Part shown: one piece after another, positions 24,423 through 32,299 of the stretch
Numbering within the stretch: position 1 is the first letter of the stretch
How the letters are laid out: the number at the start of each line of letters is the position of its first letter
Assembly: GCA_029565415.1 (NCBI GenBank)
Contig: JAKQOH010000173.1
Location: 1-35,970 of the forward strand
Length of the DNA stretch: 35,970 bases
Source: Candidatus Rifleibacteriota bacterium
GTDB lineage: Bacteria; Riflebacteria; Ozemobacteria; Ozemobacterales; Ozemobacteraceae
Direction of reading: 5' to 3'
The notes under the pieces: generated by a model
What the model was told of the DNA's origin: nothing
Database searches by the model: none
What the model saw: only the letters and a program-made list of their open reading frames with translations
Position numbers and translations under genes: made by a program

Positions 24423-26081
24423 GTGAAGGCCGGCATCCTCCTGTTCGCGGACGGTTGCCGGTACCGGTACCGACACTCCTGGGACCTCAGTCAGCCCGTG
24501 GGCGGCCATGGCACCCCTCTCGAAATCCTGGCGTCCAGGTTCTCCGGCCTGCCGGGAGTCGATGAAGTCGTGCTTCTCGCCCCGGCCGGGTCTGAATGGG
24601 AGCCGCTTGCGGCTCAGGCCGCGCGGCTGCGGCTGCCGGTTCACCGGTTCGATCTTTCGGCGGTTCTTGCCAAGCCGGTTTCGGCCACGCAGGAGCGGTG
24701 GCAGCTCGAGTCCGACTCGGGCGCGGATTCCTGGATCGGATCGGCGATCGCCGGGTGTGTGGCCTCGCGTCGCTGGGATCGTCTCGTCCTCGTGCCCCTG
24801 ACGAATCTGCTCGTCGATCGGCGCGGGGTGGAAGAGAGTTTTCGGCTTCATCTGCGGGAGGGGTTCGATGCGACCTTCCCGGAAGACCGGCTGACGGGAG
24901 CGAACTGGGCGATTTTCGAGGCGGCCCTGATCGCGGGCCTGCAGGCGAGCCATCCGGACATCATGGCCGTCCGGGGCGGTCTGGCCTGGGCCGTGCGCGA
25001 ACCTCTCTACCCCTTCAGGATCGGGGAATATCACGCCCCCCGCCATCGGCCGCGCATCCCGGTCGACCTGCGTCTCGTCGGCCACAGGGCTGCTGCGACA
25101 TTTGCCGCGGCGGGCGGCGATGCGTTTGCCGCGCCGGAGTTTTCGTATCTCGACTGGGTCCTGACATCCCGATGGGAAGATGTCTACCTCGATGCCGGGC
25201 CGCTCACGGCCGTGATCGAGCCCTCGAGCATCTGTGCCGGCTCGTGCCTGCACTGTCCCCAGCCCCATCTCCACCGTTCGCGCGGCAGCATGTCGCTGCC
25301 CGTGTTCGAGCGCATCGTGGCGGCGCTGGAGTCCGCCGAGGGCTTGCGCTGGGTGTTTTCGGGGATGGGCGAACCTCTCGAAAATCCCGATCTCATGCGC
25401 ATGGCGGCGATGCTGGGTGAAAAACATGTGACGTTATATACGTCTCTCAATAGAGAGCCGCCGGCGGATCTGCGCTGGGAGCCGTTCGATCTCGTCCGGA
25501 TCAGCCTCGATGCCCTCGAGGCCGAGGGATTCCGCCGCAACCGTCCGGGCTGCTCCTGGGAGCGGATCGAGCGGTTCCTGGCGGAGGCATCTGCGCGGAA
25601 ATCCGCGGCGCCGGAGGCCTTTCCCGAGATCGGCATTTCGTTTCTCAAGCACCGGGACAATGATCGCGAGGCGGACGCATTCCTCCGATACGGGAAGCGG
25701 ATCTGCTCGCCGGTGTTCCGGAAGCAGTTCTTCACCTGGCCGACGGATGCGCCTCCCCAGCGGGTGCAGTGGTACCAGATTCTCGGCGTTGCGGAGTATC
25801 TCGGCGCCGTCGCGTATGCGGGCGTGACCCGGTACACGCCGCTGAATCGGCGGCCCTGTCTTCATGCCCTGCTCGGTGTGCATGTGCTGCAGGACGGCAC
25901 CGTTGCCCGCTGCCCTTATGACACCGAAGGCACCCACGGGTGGGGGGCGATTCCGCCGGAAGAGCTTCTGGAGCGGTGGAACGGGGATGCCTGGAAACGG
26001 TTCCGGCGGGAGCATCTCGGACTCACCTTCGATGCGTCATCGCCCTGCCGCACCTGCCCGGACTGGTACCATCGCGGGTAG
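24423..26081 (+). CDS. Radical SAM/SPASM protein with NTP-transferase-like N-domain (spiroSPASM-like)
   Basis: The 552-aa protein has two parts. Residues 1-200 resemble a nucleotidyltransferase fold of the SpsF/cytidylyltransferase type but are diverged. Residues 255-470 are a radical SAM domain with C271-A-G-S-C275-L-H-C278 (CxxxCxxC) binding the [4Fe-4S] cluster that cleaves S-adenosylmethionine; FSGMGEPLENPD follows. A SPASM domain with C479, C497, C542 and C545 would bind further iron-sulfur clusters. The same architecture is known in spirochaetes as spiroSPASM, function unknown. The start is a GTG at 24423; no better start is seen. The gene follows the fliS block by 51 nt, so a role in modifying a flagellar protein or its glycan is possible but unproven. 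SPASM enzymes often act on peptides. Confidence 0.75.
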   Translation: MKAGILLFADGCRYRYRHSWDLSQPVGGHGTPLEILASRFSGLPGVDEVVLLAPAGSEWEPLAAQAARLRLPVHRFDLSAVLAKPVSATQERWQLESDSGADSWIGSAIAGCVASRRWDRLVLVPLTNLLVDRRGVEESFRLHLREGFDATFPEDRLTGANWAIFEAALIAGLQASHPDIMAVRGGLAWAVREPLYPFRIGEYHAPRHRPRIPVDLRLVGHRAAATFAAAGGDAFAAPEFSYLDWVLTSRWEDVYLDAGPLTAVIEPSSICAGSCLHCPQPHLHRSRGSMSLPVFERIVAALESAEGLRWVFSGMGEPLENPDLMRMAAMLGEKHVTLYTSLNREPPADLRWEPFDLVRISLDALEAEGFRRNRPGCSWERIERFLAEASARKSAAPEAFPEIGISFLKHRDNDREADAFLRYGKRICSPVFRKQFFTWPTDAPPQRVQWYQILGVAEYLGAVAYAGVTRYTPLNRRPCLHALLGVHVLQDGTVARCPYDTEGTHGWGAIPPEELLERWNGDAWKRFRREHLGLTFDASSPCRTCPDWYHRG

Positions 26082-26157
26082 ACGTCCATTGACCGGGGTT
26101 GTTCGTTGGGGTATCGTGAACACACGATCAAAACGGCGCGCAGGACGGCGGTGAGAG

Positions 26158-27615
26158 ATGCAGATGATTCCCGATGAATTCCGGTTGATGTCCGATACCG
26201 AGGCGACAGCCCGGATCCGTGAGTGCAAACAGCGGCTCGGCAGGGACCTGTTGATCCTTGGCCATCATTACCAGACGGATGCGGTCATCGAACTGGCCGA
26301 CGAGCGCGGGGATTCCCTGGAGCTTGCCCGGAAGGCGGCTCAAACGAAGGCGACGCTGATCGTCTTTGCGGGAGTGCATTTCATGGCCGAAACGGCCGAT
26401 ATTCTGACCGCTCCTGACCAGCGCGTCGTTCTCCCCGATGCCGATGCCGGCTGCCCGATGGCGGAGATGGCCTCGCCTGGCGAGGTCGAGGATGCCTGGA
26501 AGCAGCTTTCGGAACTGATCGATGTCGAGCGCGAGCTGCTGCCCGTGACGTATGTGAACTCGAGTGCTGCCGTGAAGGCCTTTTGCGGCAGGCACGGGGG
26601 AACGGTCTGCACCTCGTCGAATGCGAAGGCGGTTCTCGAGTGGGCGCGGAAACAGCGATCACGTCTGTTTTTCATGCCGGACCGCCATCTGGGAGGGAAC
26701 ATCACGCGTGCGGCCGGGGTGACGGACGAGGAGATCCTGCTCTGGAAGCCCTACCAGCCCAATGGCGGAAATGCCCCGGAACAGGTGCGGAAGGCGAGGG
26801 TCATCCTCTGGGACGGCCATTGCCACGTGCATACCCGGTTCGATGTCGTGCAGGTTGCAGAGGCGCGGCGCACGATTCCGGGGGCGAAGGTGCTGGTGCA
26901 TCTCGAATGCTGCCGTGACGTCGTTGCTGCTTCGGACGGTGCGGGATCGACCTCGTGGATCATCCGGCAGATCGAGGCGGCGGCGCCGGGCGCTGAGTTC
27001 GTGATCGGAACCGAAATCAGCCTGGTCGAGCGTCTCGCGAGGCAGTTCCCCCGGCTCAGAATCGTGCCGTTGACGCTGTCCCGCTGTCCGAACATGTATC
27101 GTAACAGTGTCCAGGATATGGCCTGGGTGATGAGCCGGCCGGGGGAGATCAATGTCGTGCGTGTTCCCGACGAGATCCGGGTGCCTGCCCGGGAGGCCCT
27201 GGAGCGGATGCTGTCCGTGACGGCGGCACAGCCGTCTGTCGGGCCGAAGCCGGCCGCGGATGGTTCTGTCCCGTCAGCGGCGTGTGATCTTGCGGGCCGG
27301 GCCTGCGTGCCGTGCAAGGGGGGGATCCCGGCCCTGACACGGGAGGTTGCACAGGAGTTCCTTCACCGGGCCCCCGGGTGGGTGCTGGCGGATGACGGAC
27401 TGTCGATCCATCGGCGTTTCACCTTCAAGGATTTCACCGCGGCGATGGAGTTTGCGCGGCGGATCGGCGAACTTGCGGAGCGCGAGGGGCATCATCCGGT
27501 CATCACCATCGGCTGGGGATTTTGTCTGGTTGTTTTCAAGACGGCCAAGATCAAGGGACTCCATGAGAACGATTTCATCATGGCCGCCAAGGTGAACGCC
27601 CTTGGGGCAGGATGA
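26158..27615 (+). CDS. nadA: NadA quinolinate synthase fused to a pterin-carbinolamine dehydratase domain
   Basis: Residues 1-350 are quinolinate synthase, which condenses iminoaspartate and dihydroxyacetone phosphate into quinolinate for NAD synthesis. LILGHHYQ (about residues 32-39) and the three cluster cysteines C151 (VCTSSNA), C251 (HLECC) and C310 (RCPNMYRN) are present. After a P/A-rich linker, residues 381-485 form a PCD/DCoH domain (C-V-P-C-K-G-G-I-P-A-L; EREGHHPVITIGW; GLHENDFIMAAK). PCD normally dehydrates 4a-hydroxytetrahydropterin with three histidines. Two are here (GHHP), but the third, normally in T-H, is replaced (FKTAKIKGL), so the domain may be inactive or altered. Two ATGs, 26158 and 26164, are possible starts. 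No nadB or nadC is nearby. Confidence 0.9.
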   Translation: MQMIPDEFRLMSDTEATARIRECKQRLGRDLLILGHHYQTDAVIELADERGDSLELARKAAQTKATLIVFAGVHFMAETADILTAPDQRVVLPDADAGCPMAEMASPGEVEDAWKQLSELIDVERELLPVTYVNSSAAVKAFCGRHGGTVCTSSNAKAVLEWARKQRSRLFFMPDRHLGGNITRAAGVTDEEILLWKPYQPNGGNAPEQVRKARVILWDGHCHVHTRFDVVQVAEARRTIPGAKVLVHLECCRDVVAASDGAGSTSWIIRQIEAAAPGAEFVIGTEISLVERLARQFPRLRIVPLTLSRCPNMYRNSVQDMAWVMSRPGEINVVRVPDEIRVPAREALERMLSVTAAQPSVGPKPAADGSVPSAACDLAGRACVPCKGGIPALTREVAQEFLHRAPGWVLADDGLSIHRRFTFKDFTAAMEFARRIGELAEREGHHPVITIGWGFCLVVFKTAKIKGLHENDFIMAAKVNALGAG

Positions 27616-27634
27616 GGCGGAACGGCGTAAAGAA

Positions 27635-27665
27635 AAAACCGCGAGGTCGTCGACCTCGCGGTTTT
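27635..27665. terminator. Bidirectional terminator between nadA and the Cys-rich gene
   Basis: A near-perfect palindrome: AAAACCGCGAGGTCG (27635-27649) is the reverse complement of 27651-27665. The run of A on one side and T on the other gives a U tract in both directions. It serves nadA (+) and the converging gene on the minus strand. Confidence 0.92.
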
Positions 27666-27677
27666 GCTTTTCGGGCT

Positions 27678-28331
27678 TTACTTGGCTGCGGCCGGGCAGG
27701 TCTCGCACTTCTTGGCCTTGGGGCACTTGTGGGCCTTGCGATGAGCTTTGCGGCAGGCCTTCTTGGCGGCCTTGCATTCCTTCATGCAGCACTCTTTCTT
27801 CTCACCCTTGCAGCATTCCATCTTGCAGCAGGGCTTCTTGCCATCCTTGCCGCATTCCATCTTGCAGCAGGGCTTCTGGCAGTCGGCCTTCATGGCGCAC
27901 TTGCCGGCCTTGCAGCAGGGGCAGGCACAGGTGCAGGCGCACTTCTGGTCGGGCGTGCAGGGCTTGCACTCTTCCTTGGGCTGGGTGGCATCGGCGGCCG
28001 GAGCGGTTTCCGTCTTGGGGGCGCAGGTGTCGGCCGCGGCCGGGCAGGTCGGGCAGCCTTCCGTCTTGGGGGCTTCGACGGCAGCCGGAGCTTCTTCCTT
28101 GGCGGCGGGGGCGGCAATGCCCTGGCGCTTCGCATCGTATTCCTGCTTGAGAGCTTCGAGCTGGTCGCGATCTGCCTGGGTCGGCATCTGCTTGGTCATC
28201 AGGGTCCAGATCTGGGTGCGGAGGGCGCGCATCTCTTCCATGCGGCCCGTCATCTCATCCGCGGCGAACGCCGAGGCACAGAACCCGAGAACCATCACGG
28301 CCACGATGGCCATCGATACGAACTTCTTCAC
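27678..28331 (-). CDS. Cysteine-rich secreted protein, possibly metal-binding
   Basis: The 217-aa protein has a clear signal peptide (MKKFVSMAIVAVMVLGFCAS, cleavage after A-F-A near residue 23), a charged helix (27-75), an A/P/E-rich linker, and a tail of exceptional composition. The mature protein has 27 cysteines, 24 of them in residues 122-212, as C-x-C, C-C and C-x-x-C patterns among many lysines (CACTCACPCCK; KPCCKMEC twice). It looks like a periplasmic metallothionein-like metal sink, but similar-looking proteins may be disulfide-linked instead. I recognise no family. The start is a GTG at 28331 with AGGAGG 5 nt upstream. It appears to have its own promoter. Confidence 0.85.
   Translation of the reverse strand: MKKFVSMAIVAVMVLGFCASAFAADEMTGRMEEMRALRTQIWTLMTKQMPTQADRDQLEALKQEYDAKRQGIAAPAAKEEAPAAVEAPKTEGCPTCPAAADTCAPKTETAPAADATQPKEECKPCTPDQKCACTCACPCCKAGKCAMKADCQKPCCKMECGKDGKKPCCKMECCKGEKKECCMKECKAAKKACRKAHRKAHKCPKAKKCETCPAAAK
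27813..27878 (-). repeat. Internal direct repeat in the Cys-rich gene
   Basis: A block of about 26 bp beginning GCATTCCATCTTGCAGCAGG occurs at about 27813 and again at about 27852, in frame, each coding KPCCKMEC on the minus strand. Near-identity of the DNA suggests recent duplication, so the number of Cys repeats may vary between strains. Confidence 0.7.
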
Positions 28332-28396
28332 AAAAACCTCCTGAATGGATGGGCGTTGACTGCGGATCGCGCCTGAACGGCCGTCCGACGGGAAAT

Positions 28397-28425
28397 GTAC
28401 TACCAGAATCCCCGGAAATTGGCAA
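28397..28425 (-). promoter_or_regulatory. Candidate sigma-70 promoter of the Cys-rich gene
   Basis: Read on the minus strand: TTGCCA (28425-28420), a 17-nt spacer, then TAGTAC (28402-28397) preceded by TGG, an extended -10. The -35 matches 5 of 6 bases; the -10 itself is weak. The rest of the gap 28332-28468 shows no other feature. Confidence 0.4.
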
Positions 28426-28468
28426 GAGGGCGGTATTCAGAGGAAAAAAGTGATGTATATATTAGGAG

Positions 28469-29101
28469 CTATTTATATGGATACCGGTAGTGGCCGGTGA
28501 TCGGCCAGGCCGTCAGGACGTCCTCGAGGCGGGTTCCCGCCCCGACATTGTGAATGCAGGGCGGGTGTCCCGTGGGCAGCGGATCCCCGGCAACGATGCC
28601 GATATGGGGCAGGCCGCCGGGCAGCCGCCAGACGACGAGATCCCCCTTCCGGAACGAGCCGGCCGAAAGGTCCGCATGCCTCATCCCATGCCGGGTGAAA
28701 AAGGTTTCCAGATTGGGAACACGCCGGTGATCGATGTTTGGATCAGGCCGCTTGAGCCCCCATCGGCGGGGATACCGGTCGAAGTGGCGGGCCATGTCCT
28801 CGTGCACCAGTTTCTGCAGATCGATGCCGGCGGCACGGAACGCCCGAACCACGACATCGGTGCAGACGCCGCGCTCGATCGGAACATCGCCTCCCGGATA
28901 GGCGAGTTTCACATACGAAGGGTCATACACCCGTGTGAGGTGTGTCTGCTCGAGGGCCGACTGGAGCAGGAGATCGAGGGAAACCGGGGGCAGGCACCCT
29001 GCCGAGGCGGCGGCAAAGACACAGGCGAAGAGCAACGCCAGCCCTGGCAGGAGTCGCAAAACGCGGGGCCGGCCGGCTTGTTGCAGGAGCAGGGAAATCA
29101 T
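28469..29101 (-). CDS. DUF1287 family secreted protein, putative cell-wall amidase
   Basis: The 210-aa protein starts with a hydrophobic signal segment (LLPGLALLFACVFAAASAGC); C36 could be lipidated, but the lipobox is poor. The body matches DUF1287: LAYPGGDVPIERGVCTDVVV (C80), RAAGIDLQKLVHEDM, WGLKRPDPNIDHRRVPNL and GDLVVWRLPGGLPHIGIV (H166). The C80/H166 layout is that of NlpC/P60-like cysteine peptidases or amidases, so a role on peptidoglycan is likely but not demonstrated. Its ATG directly follows the stop of the upstream gene (TGAATG), so translation is coupled. It is the last gene of the five-gene envelope operon. Confidence 0.82.
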   Translation of the reverse strand: MISLLLQQAGRPRVLRLLPGLALLFACVFAAASAGCLPPVSLDLLLQSALEQTHLTRVYDPSYVKLAYPGGDVPIERGVCTDVVVRAFRAAGIDLQKLVHEDMARHFDRYPRRWGLKRPDPNIDHRRVPNLETFFTRHGMRHADLSAGSFRKGDLVVWRLPGGLPHIGIVAGDPLPTGHPPCIHNVGAGTRLEDVLTAWPITGHYRYPYK

Positions 29102-29932
29102 TCAGTCGTGGCGGTGGGGGGGCGGCGGGGCGAATCTCTCGGAATGATCATCATACGGCCGGATATCACGACCATGGCGGTGTGAGGGCCAGTCATACCT
29201 GATCGAGATGCGATCCCGGGCGAACGACTCGGCGTCGAAATCGACCGCCTGGACCGGCGAATACTCATGCTCCCCATACCCGGTTCCGGCTTCTGACGAT
29301 TCGTGCATCCGGTCGGGGGCGATCTTCGAGGAGGCGCGCGGGGCGCCTGCCTCGTCCTTCATGGAGAGCCGCTCTTCGATCCAGGGGCGGCGTTCGTCAA
29401 AAACGGCGATCGTGATGTAGCCGATCTGGGACGAGTCGCCCCAGGCGGCGGCATACGAGTCCTGCTCGTCGGTGAAGTAGAAGCGGGCGACGCTGCGCGT
29501 CGAGGTGCGCCAGCCAGAGAACTCGCCCGCTCCCCAGGGGTTGAGGATGTACATGCCCTCGGAAGAGCGGAGATACGAGCGGTCCCCGGTGATGATGTTC
29601 CTGCCGTCGACGGCGATGACCAGGCCGATCCGGCGGTCGGACTCGTTCCGGATGCGCAGGCGATATCGCTCTCCGCGCATGGCTTCGACGAACAGCGAGG
29701 CGGACCGGCCGGAAGACCACCTCCAGCCGCCGTTTCCATACAGGGGAAGCGAGCCGCGGTCGTCGCCGATGACTTCCACCGTCACGGTGCCGCGCGAGGG
29801 CCACGGGTGGGGGGGGGCGATCCGCTCGACATCGGCGTGGCCGGTGAGCGACAGGGCGGCGCAGAAGACCAGACAAACGGCGCAGATGCGCAGGATGTCG
29901 AGGGTCTGGGAGCCGGGTGTGCGGCGAATCAT
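29102..29932 (-). CDS. Secreted protein of unknown function
   Basis: The 276-aa protein has an N-terminal signal segment (about residues 13-33, ILRICAVCLVFCAALSLTGH), then a beta-rich domain: RLRIRNESDRRIGLVIAVDG, NIITGDRS, NPWGAGEFSGWRTSTRSVAR and FYFTDEQDSYAAAWGD. I recall similar sequences in other bacteria as uncharacterised secreted proteins; no function is known to me. The last 60 residues are charged and end in a P/H-rich tail (APPPPHRHD) that could bind metal. It lies in the operon 51 nt after the LmeA-like gene and directly before the DUF1287 gene. Confidence 0.7.
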   Translation of the reverse strand: MIRRTPGSQTLDILRICAVCLVFCAALSLTGHADVERIAPPHPWPSRGTVTVEVIGDDRGSLPLYGNGGWRWSSGRSASLFVEAMRGERYRLRIRNESDRRIGLVIAVDGRNIITGDRSYLRSSEGMYILNPWGAGEFSGWRTSTRSVARFYFTDEQDSYAAAWGDSSQIGYITIAVFDERRPWIEERLSMKDEAGAPRASSKIAPDRMHESSEAGTGYGEHEYSPVQAVDFDAESFARDRISIRYDWPSHRHGRDIRPYDDHSERFAPPPPHRHD

Positions 29933-29983
29933 GGCGGACCTCCTCCCGGGGCGCGCTTCATGGCGCTGCGGCGGGGTGGGCGG

Positions 29984-30832
29984 TCAGTTGCCCTGCCGGT
30001 TGCTGATGAAGTGCAGTGCGCCCTTCTCGATGCGGATTTCTTTCAGATTCAAACGGAAGGGGAACTTCTCCAGATTTAGCACCGGGTTGATGCGCTTGAT
30101 GATCGAGCCGACGAAGGCACGCGGCATGGTCATGCTGTTCAGCTTCATCTTCTTCGCATGGAACCAGATCTGCTTCGAATCCTTCACCTCGAAGTTGCCG
30201 GAGGCCCAGAAATTCACTTTCACGAGCGAGTATTTCGTCGAGCCGGAAAGCTTGATCTGGCCGTCGCCGATTTCGACGCGTGGGTTGTCCACCTTGATCT
30301 TGCGGGCTTTCTCCCCGAGGTAGGGGTTGAGGTCGGATTCCAGGATGAGGACGTCCATGTCGATGTTGCAGACGCGGATGGTGTCGATCTTGGTCTCGCG
30401 CATCAGTTTCGTGGTGTCGAGCTGCACATCCTGAAAGTCGAACGAGGCCTTGTGGAGAATGAGTCCGTCGACTTCGCCGCCCTCCGTGCGAACCATGACC
30501 TGCTTGAGCCTGCCGGTGCTGGTCGAGGCGGGGTCGAACTCGACCAGGGTGATTTCGAGCAGCTTGGGGTTCTTCACGACGGCGCGCATCGCTTCCTCGA
30601 GTTTCTGCTTCAGAAGCGGCGGGGAAGAGGCGAGCTCGGCCGTGATCGCCGGATCGGGTGTCCAGCTCGCGTTCGTTTCCGGGCAGGGAACGACCGGGGT
30701 GGCGGCCGATGCTGGGGCCGGGGTGTCAGCGCTCGCGGCCATGGCGGGGGCAGCGGCAAAAAACGCCAGCAGGGCAAGAATGCCCATGATGGTGGTCAGG
30801 CGGAGTCGGATGAATCGCGAGAGAGGGATCAT
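29984..30832 (-). CDS. LmeA-like (DUF2993) secreted phospholipid-binding protein
   Basis: The 282-aa protein has a signal peptide (residues about 10-33, ending A-P-A-M-A-A), an A/P-rich linker, and a domain of alternating strands with the DUF2993 layout: EVDGLILHKASFDFQDVQLD, NIDMDVLILESDLNPYL, VDNPRVEIGDGQIKLSGSTK and a closing NLKEIRIEKGALHF. LmeA-type proteins have a tubular lipid-binding fold and work in the periplasm. Its stop is 51 nt before the next gene and its start lies 12 nt after the stop of the upstream gene. Together with the LptF/G permease, this suggests a role in moving or tending envelope lipid. Assignment is by pattern and is moderate. Confidence 0.62.
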   Translation of the reverse strand: MIPLSRFIRLRLTTIMGILALLAFFAAAPAMAASADTPAPASAATPVVPCPETNASWTPDPAITAELASSPPLLKQKLEEAMRAVVKNPKLLEITLVEFDPASTSTGRLKQVMVRTEGGEVDGLILHKASFDFQDVQLDTTKLMRETKIDTIRVCNIDMDVLILESDLNPYLGEKARKIKVDNPRVEIGDGQIKLSGSTKYSLVKVNFWASGNFEVKDSKQIWFHAKKMKLNSMTMPRAFVGSIIKRINPVLNLEKFPFRLNLKEIRIEKGALHFISNRQGN

Positions 30833-30844
30833 CGGGCGTCCTCA

Positions 30845-32299
30845 TCATTGTGCGGGTACGGGCAAGCGGGGCAATCCCGGAAGCGCGTCGAGCCAGGCGT
30901 TCCAGAGAGTGATACCGCGACTGCCGGGAAGATCGTCGGAGCCAATCAGGTCACGAAGCGTCGGATCGTCGAACAGGCCTTCATCGAGGGCAACATTGTA
31001 TAGTTTGCGCTCTTCAATCGGGCGGCCGGCGACGACCAAACGCCGAGGCGCGCCTCCGGGTAGGTCGAGAACCAGGCCATACGAGCCGAGCCTCCTGGAA
31101 AAACTACCATGGGAGAGCCTGAAAAACAACTGGTGCAGTACCGGGCCGGGGAGACAATACAGGCGGAGTCGCCGGTTGCCGAACGCGTTGCACACGCCGG
31201 CCGGGGTGACGATCCGGTCCCGGAGCCAGGCGGTTTGCGCGGGGGCAGTGATCAGGGCGGCATCTGCCCGGAGTGCGGCGGCGGCAAGCCGGGCATGCGT
31301 GTCGAGATGCACCTCGTAGGGTGGGGCATCGGGCAGTTCCCGTGTGTTGAGGACGCGAAGCGGCTGGAACAAACGGGCCGAAACGGTTCTGACGGCATCG
31401 GCCAGGCGGGGGCCGGGAGGCGACCCTGTCTCCCGCAACTTTGCCAGGGGGAGCCGGCGCACCTCGACGTCCGTCTGGCCGACGAGACGGGCGAACCGGC
31501 GGATGACCAGGAGCGAGCGGTTGCCGTCGGGGACGTCGTGGATCTCGGGACCGGAGGGGGCGAACTGTTCCGACGAGGCCGTTTTCTGGGAAACGCGGAG
31601 CAGCACTTCGTCGCGTCGGGCGAGTTTTGCGATGCGTGCCGTGTCTGCGGTATCGAGATGGCAGACCAGGAGCTTCAGATCCGTGGCGGGGGCCTGAGCC
31701 CGCAGCCGGTACAATGCCCGGAGCGGATCCTCGACGCGCAGATCCTGCCAGCGGGACAGGGGGATGTCGGCGAGGAGGGACGGGCTGATGAGGCAGGCGA
31801 CCGTGACGCTGCGATTCCCGAGGCGAGCCCGCTTCCAGCCGGGGAAAGCCTGTTCCCCGTCGGCTCGGGTGACATTGGTCCAGAGGCGGGTGAACAGGTC
31901 GGCGGGGAGGGAGGGATTTGCGGCGCAGACGGCGAGGTCGGCGGGGCCCAGGGCCTGGAACTCGATGCCGGCTTCGGCGGCCCAGGCGCGTTCGAGACAC
32001 CCGGCGCCGGCCACGCTGAGCGGCGATGCGATCGAAGCGTCGTTGCCGACGCCGATCACGAGAGTGGCAAACCCGTGCTCGCGACGGAGCTTGCGGATCA
32101 GGTCGGCCACGCCCCAGGCAGGGGCGGACAGGAGTTCGCCGCGATCCGTGAGGGCGGCGGCATGGCCGGCGAGATTCCCCGTGACGACGATCTGGAGATC
32201 CGGCGGCCAGGCCTCGAGCGTCAGAGCCGCGAGGAAAACGAGCATCCCCGTGATGACGCCGGTGCGAAAAAGAATGCCTTTCAATATATTGTTAGGCAT
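30845..32299 (-). CDS. 5'-nucleotidase/UshA-like secreted protein, probably inactive
   Basis: The 484-aa protein has an N-terminal signal or membrane segment (about residues 12-29). Residues 34-230 follow the layout of calcineurin-like 5'-nucleotidases (LQIVVTGNLAGHAAA; GVADLIRKLRREHGF; LVIGVGND). Residues 330-470 follow the 5'-nucleotidase C-domain (NAFGNRRLRLYCLPGPVL; RKLYNVALDEGLF). The metal ligands are missing: the usual N-D-x-H-G has become G-N-L-A-G, and the D-x-G-D motif is G-V-G-N-D. It is therefore probably catalytically dead or has a new role. Its ATG overlaps the end of the permease gene by 8 nt with no clear ribosome site, so translation is coupled. Confidence 0.58.
   Translation of the reverse strand: MPNNILKGILFRTGVITGMLVFLAALTLEAWPPDLQIVVTGNLAGHAAALTDRGELLSAPAWGVADLIRKLRREHGFATLVIGVGNDASIASPLSVAGAGCLERAWAAEAGIEFQALGPADLAVCAANPSLPADLFTRLWTNVTRADGEQAFPGWKRARLGNRSVTVACLISPSLLADIPLSRWQDLRVEDPLRALYRLRAQAPATDLKLLVCHLDTADTARIAKLARRDEVLLRVSQKTASSEQFAPSGPEIHDVPDGNRSLLVIRRFARLVGQTDVEVRRLPLAKLRETGSPPGPRLADAVRTVSARLFQPLRVLNTRELPDAPPYEVHLDTHARLAAAALRADAALITAPAQTAWLRDRIVTPAGVCNAFGNRRLRLYCLPGPVLHQLFFRLSHGSFSRRLGSYGLVLDLPGGAPRRLVVAGRPIEERKLYNVALDEGLFDDPTLRDLIGSDDLPGSRGITLWNAWLDALPGLPRLPVPAQ

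Noticed and set aside
27700..28000. Repeat-rich stretch that could suggest a CRISPR or tandem array
   Set aside because: It is the coding repeat of the Cys-rich protein, with no regular spacers.
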